From NCBI RefSeq assembly GCF_006438785.1, contig NZ_RCZB01000001.1:1499912-1563911 (forward strand): a stretch of DNA of 64,000 nt, written 5' to 3'. This stretch comes from Rhodanobacter glycinis. GTDB taxonomy: Bacteria; Pseudomonadota; Gammaproteobacteria; Xanthomonadales; Rhodanobacteraceae. This document shows positions 57,876 through 64,000 of the stretch, piece after piece. Within the stretch, counting starts at the first letter, position 1. The number at the start of each line of letters is the position of its first letter. The notes beneath the pieces are model-generated. The model was given only the letters and a program-made list of their open reading frames with translations, did not search any database and was not told the DNA's origin. A program made the translations under genes and the position numbers.

Positions 57876-58024
57876 CAGATGATTTCCAGAAACCGGAGAC
57901 AGGCGTGGCGAGCGCAGCTGACGCCGCCCGATGAATGTACGGATACGCTGACCCGTGGCGCGGAAATTCGTTCATCCAGCCAGCGTGCTGTCAGCACGAC
58001 AGGACGTCAAGCCGGCCACCACGC

Positions 58025-58045
58025 AAAAGCCGCCTTGCGGCGGCT
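58025..58045 (-). terminator. Intrinsic terminator of the second NlpC/P60 gene
   Basis: On the minus strand AGCCGCC and GGCGGCT form a 7-bp stem around a GCAA tetraloop, followed by TTTT. It lies 34 bases after the stop. Confidence 0.75.
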
Positions 58046-58078
58046 CTTGGATACAACCGATGCTGCAATCCAGTCGGC

Positions 58079-59041
58079 TCAACCCTTGTCGACCACCTGC
58101 GCCATTGCTTCGGGCCGCTTGGCACCGGCAAAGCGCTTGGCCCAGTAACCGCTGTCGAGGCTGGAAATTTCGACCGACTTGCCGGTATTGGGCGAATGGA
58201 TGAAGCGACCATTGGAAATATAGATGCCCACGTGCGAAATGCGCCGCTTGCCATGGGTGCGGAAAAACACCAGATCACCTGGCTTCATGTCGCCCCGCTT
58301 GACCTTGAGCCCGGCCAGGAACTGCGAGGCGGAGTTGTTCGGCAGCTGCATGCCGACCGCATGCGCGAATACGTAGCGCACGAAGCCGCTGCAATCGAAA
58401 CCGGTGGATGGGTCGCGGCCACCGCGCACGTAGCGGATATCACGCAGCTTCATCGCCATCGCGATCAGCGATTTGCGCAGATCGGTGATGCTCTGGGCGC
58501 CGTCAACGGCGGGTGACAATTCGTCACCCTCTGCCTGATCCGCGGCGACGCTGTCGGCCACCACGCTGTTCGCAGCCACTTCATTGCCGACCGTTGGTTG
58601 GGACCAGGCATTCACCGGAACAACGGCCTGGGTCAGCAGCGGCGCCGGATGGAAGACCGGCAGCGAATGCAGCGGTTGCGAGGTGAGAAAGGACAAGGTC
58701 TGCGGGCCGGTCGCCGCCGGCGTGGCGCCAAGGACACCAAAACCTGACAGGCCCGGTGTCAGTCCGACTGTCGCGACACTCTTTGCTGCAGCCGAGGTAT
58801 GGGCCTTGGCCACGGCCCGCCGTGAATGGGCAACTGACTTGTGTTTGGCGACGGCGAGCTTGCCGTGCCGTGCATGCGCCGACACGTGATGTGCCGCCTT
58901 GGCGTGTGTCTGCTTGTGATGCTGGGCGTGCGTCGCAGGGACTGACTTACCGTGAGTCTTGCCGGTCGTTGCCTGCAGCGGTGCAATCACAAGCATGGCT
59001 GCAGCAAGCACAGAGAAGACGGTCAATCGCTTGATGGGCAT
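58079..59041 (-). CDS. NlpC/P60 (C40) cell-wall endopeptidase with His/Ala/Lys-rich region
   Basis: A 320-residue exported hydrolase. A signal peptide (cleaved near LQA-TT) is followed by a low-complexity His/Ala/Lys segment (residues 28-88) that may bind the wall or metal. The C40 domain begins near residue 187: STGFDCSGFVRYVF carries catalytic C217, RRISHVGIYI H270 and RFIHSP H282. It has no lipobox, unlike the NlpC/P60 lipoprotein at 5696. It probably cuts murein stem peptides. A 214-base gap lies upstream, where no promoter was identified with confidence. Confidence 0.85.
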   Translation of the reverse strand: MPIKRLTVFSVLAAAMLVIAPLQATTGKTHGKSVPATHAQHHKQTHAKAAHHVSAHARHGKLAVAKHKSVAHSRRAVAKAHTSAAAKSVATVGLTPGLSGFGVLGATPAATGPQTLSFLTSQPLHSLPVFHPAPLLTQAVVPVNAWSQPTVGNEVAANSVVADSVAADQAEGDELSPAVDGAQSITDLRKSLIAMAMKLRDIRYVRGGRDPSTGFDCSGFVRYVFAHAVGMQLPNNSASQFLAGLKVKRGDMKPGDLVFFRTHGKRRISHVGIYISNGRFIHSPNTGKSVEISSLDSGYWAKRFAGAKRPEAMAQVVDKG

Positions 59042-59255
59042 GCGGGGGAAATCCCTTGTGATTCACAGGATTGGCCGCCTGCAGAAGCTGACGACGTGAC
59101 GAAGTAGTGAACTTAACAAGAAGATGCCGTGTGTATGTTGGATTGAGGTTAACTGAACCCTGTCGTTTCAAAAAACGGAGAAGGGGCGCACACTCCAATC
59201 CAAGTTTCTGATTCGTAAATAATTATCGCAATCGTGACTTGTAACGAAGCCGTGT

Positions 59256-59993
59256 TCAGGACTCGACAGGCGCCTCGGGCCAGTAATGGGAGTCCGGGTA
59301 GGACCGGTTTCCGAAAATCGCCGTGCCGATGCGTACCTCGGTGGCGCCTTCGGCGATGGCCAGCGGAAAATCGTCACTCATCCCCATGGAAAGTCTGGTC
59401 AACTCATGACCTTGTGCCACGGCCTGATCGCGCAGCTCGCGCAGCAGGCGGAAGCAGCCACGCACTTCGGCCGGCTCGCTGGAATGGATCGCCAGGGTCA
59501 TTAGGCCACGCACCCGCAAGGTGTCGTAACCGCGCAGGGTATTCAGGAAATCCGGCAGCTGTTCAGGCGGCAGCCCGTATTTGCTGGGCTCGGACGAGGT
59601 CTTCACCTGTACCAGCACGTCGATCGCGCGGCGCTCCTGCTGCAACCGCCGATCCAGCGCCTCGACCAGCTCCAGCCGGTCCAGCGACTGCACCTCGCTG
59701 GCCAGCCGCGCCACGTCCCGGGCCTTGTTGGTCTGCAGATGACCGATCATCACCCAGTCGATGTCGCAATCGGCCAACGATGCGGACTTGTCGCGGATCT
59801 CCTGCGCCTTGTTCTCGCCGAAACGGTGCAGGCCCAGCGCGACCGCAGCCCGGATCAGCTCCGGGCCGAAGGTCTTGCTGACAGGCAGAATGTCGACATC
59901 GGCAGGATCGCGCCCTGCCATGCGGCAGGCATCGTCGACGCGTCGGCGGATCCGCACCCAGTTGCTCGCCAGATAGGCCGTGTCCATACTCAT
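59256..59993 (-). CDS. yggS: YggS-family pyridoxal-phosphate homeostasis protein
   Basis: A 245-residue PLP-binding TIM-barrel protein. The PLP lysine is K40 in ILPVSKTFG; further signatures are HRFGENKAQE, WVMIGHLQTNKARDVA, LVQVKTSSEPSKYGLPPEQL and LSMGMSDDFPLAIAEGATEVRIGTAIFG. It controls vitamin B6 and amino-acid pools, with no known catalysis. The start at 59993 has a weak Shine-Dalgarno. It lies 16 bases after the M20 gene on the same strand. Confidence 0.9.
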   Translation of the reverse strand: MSMDTAYLASNWVRIRRRVDDACRMAGRDPADVDILPVSKTFGPELIRAAVALGLHRFGENKAQEIRDKSASLADCDIDWVMIGHLQTNKARDVARLASEVQSLDRLELVEALDRRLQQERRAIDVLVQVKTSSEPSKYGLPPEQLPDFLNTLRGYDTLRVRGLMTLAIHSSEPAEVRGCFRLLRELRDQAVAQGHELTRLSMGMSDDFPLAIAEGATEVRIGTAIFGNRSYPDSHYWPEAPVES

Positions 59994-60009
59994 GCGCCGA
60001 CGATCGTGC

Positions 60010-61434
60010 TCAGGCCTGTCTGCCCTGCTGGTGGTGGCGCGCCACCACTTCGGCAACCACCATGCTGACCTTCTTGCCGGTGGGGATATGCAGAAACTCG
60101 TTCGGACCGTGCGCATTGGAATGTGGCCCGAGCACACCGGTGATCAGGAATTGCGCCTTGGGGAATTTCTCGCCCAACATGCCCATGAACGGAATGCTGC
60201 CGCCCTCGCCCATGTAGGTGGCCGGAGCGCCGAAGTAGTGCTGCGAGGCATCGGCGACTGCCTGTTCCAGCCATGGCGACAGCTGCGGTGCGTTCCAGCC
60301 GCTGCCATCCTTTTCCAGCGCAAAAGTAACCTTGGCACCATACGGCGGTTCCTTTTCCAGCAGCTGCTTGAGTATCTCGCCCGCCTTGGCGCCACTGAGC
60401 GTGGGTGGCACGCGCAGGCTGAGTTTCACCGACGTCTGCGGTCGCAACACGTTGCCGGCACTCTCCAGCGGCGGGATGCCGCCTATGCCGGTCACCGCCA
60501 ACTGTGGGCGCCAGGTACGGTTGAGCACGAGTTCGGCCAGATCGTGAGTGACCGGCTGCATGCCTTCCACCCACGGAAACTTGTCGTAGATGTCCTCGCC
60601 CAGCACCTCGGCTGAAAGTTTCGCCTGCTCGACCCGCTGCTGCGGGATCTCGACGTACAGCTCTTTCGGCTTGATCTGGCCGGTGGCCGGATCCTCCAGT
60701 CGCGACAACAGATCACGCAGGATGCGAAAGCTCGATGGCACCACGCCAGAGGCATCGCCCGAATGCACGCCCTCCTCCAGCACCTGCACGGTGAGGTTGC
60801 CGCCGGTCATGCCGCGCAGTGAGGTGGTGAGCCATAACTGGTCGTAGTTGCCACAGCCGGAATCCAGGCACACCACCAGCGACGGGCTGCCGATGCGCGC
60901 AGCCAGATGATCGACATAGAACGGCAGATCGTAGCTGCCCGATTCCTCGCAGGCCTCGATCATCACCACGCAACGTGCGTGCGCAATGCCCTGCTCGTGC
61001 AGCGCCAGCAGTGCCGCCAGCGAGCCGAAAATCGCGTAGCCATCGTCGGCGCCGCCACGACCATACAGCCTGTCGCCCTTGATCACCGGCGTCCATGGTC
61101 CGAGGCCGTCGGCCCAGCCAGTCATCTCCGGCTGCTTGTCCAGATGGCCGTATAGCATCACGGTGTCGTCGCCTTCGCCCGGCACGTCGATATAGATGAG
61201 CGGGGTACGCCCTTGCAGCCGCACTACTTCAAGCGTGGCGCCCGGCAACTGGCTCAACTTGGAGCGCGCCCAGGTCTCCATCAGAGAGACCGCAGCGTCC
61301 ATGTAGCCATGCTCAACCCACTTCGCATCGAACATCGGCGACTTGTTGGGAATACGGATGTATTCAACCAGCTGCGGCACGATTTCGTCGTCCCACAAAC
61401 CACTGACGTAGCGGGAAAGGCGGGCAGTATCCAC
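60010..61434 (-). CDS. M20-family dipeptidase/carboxypeptidase
   Basis: A 474-residue cytoplasmic metallopeptidase. Metal-site segments are VMLYGHLDKQPE, GRGGADDGYAIF (bridging Asp), IEACEESGSYD (catalytic and metal Glu) and LGPHSNAHGPNEFLHI. The dimerisation-domain insert is normal. The GTG at 61434 has GGAG with 7-base spacing and is preferred over an in-frame TTG at 61440. Substrate is probably a dipeptide. Confidence 0.85.
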   Translation of the reverse strand: MDTARLSRYVSGLWDDEIVPQLVEYIRIPNKSPMFDAKWVEHGYMDAAVSLMETWARSKLSQLPGATLEVVRLQGRTPLIYIDVPGEGDDTVMLYGHLDKQPEMTGWADGLGPWTPVIKGDRLYGRGGADDGYAIFGSLAALLALHEQGIAHARCVVMIEACEESGSYDLPFYVDHLAARIGSPSLVVCLDSGCGNYDQLWLTTSLRGMTGGNLTVQVLEEGVHSGDASGVVPSSFRILRDLLSRLEDPATGQIKPKELYVEIPQQRVEQAKLSAEVLGEDIYDKFPWVEGMQPVTHDLAELVLNRTWRPQLAVTGIGGIPPLESAGNVLRPQTSVKLSLRVPPTLSGAKAGEILKQLLEKEPPYGAKVTFALEKDGSGWNAPQLSPWLEQAVADASQHYFGAPATYMGEGGSIPFMGMLGEKFPKAQFLITGVLGPHSNAHGPNEFLHIPTGKKVSMVVAEVVARHHQQGRQA

Positions 61435-61657
61435 GGGCAAACTCCATCTGGCGGTCAGATTTTCATTGTAGCAGCGTGACCTGCCGGCACTGACACACCC
61501 TCAGGAAGCACCCACAGATGTCGACGGGCATGGCGCACGTCGTCATTGCGGCGCATCCGACTGCGCGTTGCGCCAGTGCCACGCAAAGTGCGATCGCGGT
61601 ATCTGCATATCGCCATCATCACTTCGCTACGTCACCACCATTTCAAGGAGGAAGGCC

Positions 61658-62020
61658 ATGTTCCACAAACTCGCCGCACTTGCGTTTGCATTGACCCTCG
61701 CCACGCCGGGGCTGTTGCTCGCCGCCACGCCGGTCAACATCAACCAGGCCGACGCGGCCACTATCGCCAAATCACTCGATGGTATCGGCCAGTCCAGGGC
61801 GCAGGCCATCGTGGATTGGCGTACCGCCCACGGGCCATTCAAGAAGGCCGACGACCTGCATCACGTCAAGGGCATCGGCAAGGCCACGATCGAGCGCAAC
61901 CGCGATGCGATCCTGCTCACCGACGACGCTGCCGGTGCCGTTGCCAAGGCCGACACTCCGGCCAAAGCCGCGCACAAGAGCAAGAAGGCCGCCAACGTGG
62001 AAGCCTCGGCCGAAGAGTGA
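61658..62020 (+). CDS. comEA: ComEA-like helix-hairpin-helix DNA-binding protein
   Basis: A 120-residue exported protein. The signal peptide ends near LLA-AT. Two HhH motifs follow: VNINQADAATIAKSLDGIGQSRAQAIVDWRTAHGPFKKADDL and HVKGIGKATIERNRDAIL. The tail is Ala/Lys-rich. In natural transformation ComEA binds incoming DNA in the periplasm, but short ComEA-like proteins occur widely without a competence locus. AAGGAGG supports the ATG at 61658. Confidence 0.85.
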   Translation: MFHKLAALAFALTLATPGLLLAATPVNINQADAATIAKSLDGIGQSRAQAIVDWRTAHGPFKKADDLHHVKGIGKATIERNRDAILLTDDAAGAVAKADTPAKAAHKSKKAANVEASAEE

Positions 62021-62106
62021 TCCAGCCTGGGGAACCGGCGACGCGATCCATGGCGGGTCGCGCCGCTTGCGTTACACTCGCGCGCCCACCCTGCCGTCAC
62101 GCCTTC

Positions 62107-62580
62107 ATGATCCTGCCGCGTTACCACATTGCCGCCTCCGCCATCCGCGGCGCCGGCAAGGGCCTGTTTCTCGATGAAACCGTTGCTGCGGGGCGCATCA
62201 TCACGGCGCCCGATGGCATCGAGCAGACCTTCCGGCATGCCGACATCGCCGCTTCGACCGAGCTCAGCGCGCAGTTTCATGCCAGTGCGCGCTGGTTCGA
62301 GGATCGCTACACGCTGTCGCCCGACTGGCCGGACGAGTGCTACATCAACCATAGTTTCACCCCAAACGGCCTGTGGCACCTGGGTTTCGTGTTTGCGCTG
62401 GCCGAATTGCCCGCGGGCAGCGAGATCACCGTGGATTACCGCCACCTGCTGCCACCCGGCCAGGCCGAGGATTTTGTGGATTCGCTCACAGGTGAGACAA
62501 TCACCGGATTGTCCTGGCATGAGAGCCTTGCCAGCAGCACCCGCGCGCTGGCCGGACTGCTGGACGCCGCCCACCGCTGA
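62107..62580 (+). CDS. SET-domain protein-lysine methyltransferase
   Basis: A 157-residue protein comprising little more than a SET domain. The N-terminal SAIRGAGKGLFLDETVAAGRII is the G-x-G SAM region, CYINHSFTPNGLWHLGFVFALAELPAGSEITVDYRHL the NHSxxPN-like and catalytic Tyr region. The target protein is unknown. It overlaps no neighbour, and the ATG at 62107 fits the family N-terminus; the longer in-frame reading passes through comEA. Confidence 0.8.
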   Translation: MILPRYHIAASAIRGAGKGLFLDETVAAGRIITAPDGIEQTFRHADIAASTELSAQFHASARWFEDRYTLSPDWPDECYINHSFTPNGLWHLGFVFALAELPAGSEITVDYRHLLPPGQAEDFVDSLTGETITGLSWHESLASSTRALAGLLDAAHR

Positions 62581-62585
62581 CCGTG

Positions 62586-63125
62586 ATGTTTGATATCCCT
62601 ACTCTTGAAACGGCGCGCCTGCGCCTTACCGCGCTGACCGAAAAGCACTTCAACGATTACGCCGCAATGCTGGCCGATCCGGACAGCACTCGCTGGATCG
62701 GTGACGGCCAGCCGCTGGATCGTACCAATGCCTGGCGCTCGCTCGCGATGCTGCTTGGACACTGGCAGTTGCGCGGCTGCGGCATGTGGGCGCTGGAACT
62801 GAAGTCCACGGGCGAGTTCATCGGCCGGGCCGGGCTGATGTACCCCGAGGGCTGGCCGGACCTGGAAATGGGCTGGATGCTGAAGCCAGGACACCGTCAT
62901 CACGGCTATGCCACCGAAGCGGGCAACGCCGTGCTCGATTTCGCCTGGAGCCAGTTGCACGCGCCGCGTGTGATCAGCCTGGTGCGCATCGGCAACGAAG
63001 CCTCCGACCGGGTGGCCGAACGGCTCGGCGGCGAGCACATCGAAGACATGGATTTCTACGGCAGCAATAGTCACGTCTTCGCCTACTACCCGCCGCACCG
63101 CGAACACCGCCGCGCTTACGCATGA
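62586..63125 (+). CDS. GNAT-family N-acetyltransferase, RimJ/RimL type
   Basis: A 179-residue acetyltransferase. ETARLRLTALTEKHFNDYAAMLADPDSTRWIG is the RimL-type N-terminus, LEMGWMLKPGHRHHGYATEAGNAVLDFAW the acetyl-CoA site (HRHHGYA), and VISLVRIGNEASDRVAERLGG motif B. The acceptor is unknown. The ATG at 62586 lies 5 bases after the SET gene. Confidence 0.85.
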   Translation: MFDIPTLETARLRLTALTEKHFNDYAAMLADPDSTRWIGDGQPLDRTNAWRSLAMLLGHWQLRGCGMWALELKSTGEFIGRAGLMYPEGWPDLEMGWMLKPGHRHHGYATEAGNAVLDFAWSQLHAPRVISLVRIGNEASDRVAERLGGEHIEDMDFYGSNSHVFAYYPPHREHRRAYA

Positions 63126-63172
63126 ATTCTTTCGCCTGAGTCGCCGGTCGTGCGCCAGCGACTACCAGGCAG

Positions 63173-64000
63173 TTACAAAGCTGACGGCAATCCGCCGCTG
63201 CGCTGCGACGATGGCAGGGAACGCGCCACTTCCGCCAGGGCAAATAGCCGGGCCACACGAACCCAGCCGAGCACCAGCACCATCAGTTGCGCCAGCAACA
63301 CTGCCAGTACCAGGCCACCCACGCCAACGGCCTGGGTGTGCACGCGGCCCACGCCCAGCGCGAGCGCCAGTGCATAACCAACCAGGCTGATCAACAGATA
63401 GCAAGACAACGTGCTGAACGGCCGGCGCAGCAACTGCATGAAACCGCGACCGAACGCCCGCGTGGCGGATCGCAGGCTGACGTCTGCAATGAATGCCGCC
63501 CGCCCCGATTCCACGATCGCCTGCGCCAGCACGAACAACAACAAGGACAGCCACATGGCCATGTGCGACGCACTGTTCACCTGCGACTCCAGCACCGCCT
63601 TGTGATCGATCCGGTCTACCGCCTTGAATGTCAGGCCAATCAGCACTGCCATCACCGCATAGGGCAGGATCGACCACAACATCAGACGGAACATGCGGCC
63701 GTATTCGACCACGCCACACTGGAGCAGGTGGCTGAAACCGAGCACGCGCCCGGCACGCCCAGCGCGCCCGCTGCCGATCATCATGCCGTTGAGAAACGGC
63801 GACAGCAGCAGGGTCAGCAACAGGCCCAGCATGGCCGCACCATGCAACCAGTCGGCACTGTCGCTCAGCGCCGACATGGTGTCGCCGAACATCAACGGGC
63901 TGAACTGTGTCGCCCACGCCTGCACGTGCACCGAATGATCGAGCAATCCACTCAGCGTGCGCCATAACGGCAGGCTGACCACGGCCGTCGGCAGCAGCAG
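63173..64000 (-). CDS. Polytopic membrane protein, 5' end beyond window
   Basis: At least 275 residues with about six hydrophobic helices (for example LHGAAMLGLLLTLLLSPFLNGMMIG, LWSILPYAVMAVLIGL, MAMWLSLLLFVLAQAIVESGRAAF, LLISLVGYALALALGV, LVLAVLLAQLMVLVLGWVRV). The frame stays open to base 64000, so the N-terminus is missing. No family is recognised; the GxGRAGRAGR loop after the first helix is basic and probably cytoplasmic. Confidence 0.65.
   Translation of the reverse strand: MLLPTAVVSLPLWRTLSGLLDHSVHVQAWATQFSPLMFGDTMSALSDSADWLHGAAMLGLLLTLLLSPFLNGMMIGSGRAGRAGRVLGFSHLLQCGVVEYGRMFRLMLWSILPYAVMAVLIGLTFKAVDRIDHKAVLESQVNSASHMAMWLSLLLFVLAQAIVESGRAAFIADVSLRSATRAFGRGFMQLLRRPFSTLSCYLLISLVGYALALALGVGRVHTQAVGVGGLVLAVLLAQLMVLVLGWVRVARLFALAEVARSLPSSQRSGGLPSAL

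Overview
The window is high-GC gammaproteobacterial chromosome. Gene content (a leuS-lptE-holA-nadD operon, RapA, YpfJ, PqiA/B/C, a Fiu/PiuC iron pair, a PEP-CTERM protein, a BlaI/BlaR1-type pair, REP-like intergenic palindromes) fits the Xanthomonadales, most likely Rhodanobacteraceae (Rhodanobacter/Dyella-like). The family assignment is inference from content, not from a database search. No rRNA, tRNA, CRISPR array, prophage or intact IS was found.

Layout. 1-6.3 kb: 5' part of a glutathione reductase gene, two convergent paralogous secreted proteins with an EreA/ChaN-like motif, then a BlaI-type repressor, a BlaR1-type M56 peptidase carrying a TonB-C-like tail, and an NlpC/P60 lipoprotein. 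6.3-16.2 kb: SlyD, an MFS transporter, a methyltransferase, two DEAD-box helicases (RhlE-like, DeaD-like) flanking S-formylglutathione hydrolase, a TPR-sulfotransferase and a YgiD-type dioxygenase. 16.1-19.0 kb: an ECF sigma/anti-sigma pair divergent from a Tat-type metallophosphoesterase and a cupredoxin; the shared intergenic region holds two copies of one promoter-like motif, one facing each way. 19-26 kb: YkgJ-like protein, YpfJ, MAPEG, methyltransferase, CPBP protease, and maf, GNAT, rlmH, rsfS, then a nitronate monooxygenase. 26-32 kb: DoxX, a MXKDX-repeat protein, DUF1345, GNAT, OsmC, DUF2236, a NERD-SF1 helicase, MsrB. 32-41.8 kb: nadD-holA-lptE-leuS, the pqi operon, and divergent CnoX. 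41.9-46 kb: thioesterase-like protein, a second ECF sigma gene with a membrane-protein partner, a frameshifted VOC pseudogene, a PEP-CTERM protein behind a sigma-54-type promoter, and an IS1182-type transposase fragment. 46-64 kb: DUF502, M14 and M13 peptidases, Fur-boxed fiu and piuC, rapA, rhomboid, NlpC/P60, YggS, M20 dipeptidase, ComEA, SET protein, GNAT and a partial membrane protein.

Most of the window is ordinary housekeeping and envelope biology. The most informative signals are regulatory: (i) matched divergent GGGAATA-N16-GGTAAT motifs between the ECF sigma pair and the metallophosphoesterase/cupredoxin operon; (ii) GTAACT-N16-CGAA upstream of the MXKDX/DoxX pair, resembling the promoter class used by the heavy-metal-responsive sigma-F of Caulobacter; (iii) a GG-N10-GC sigma-54 element upstream of the PEP-CTERM gene; (iv) two genes (rhlE and the NlpC/P60 lipoprotein) whose Shine-Dalgarno sequences lie inside perfect stem-loops; (v) a TACA-N2-TGTA operator just downstream of a promoter for the BlaI-type repressor. 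All were read by eye and none was tested statistically.
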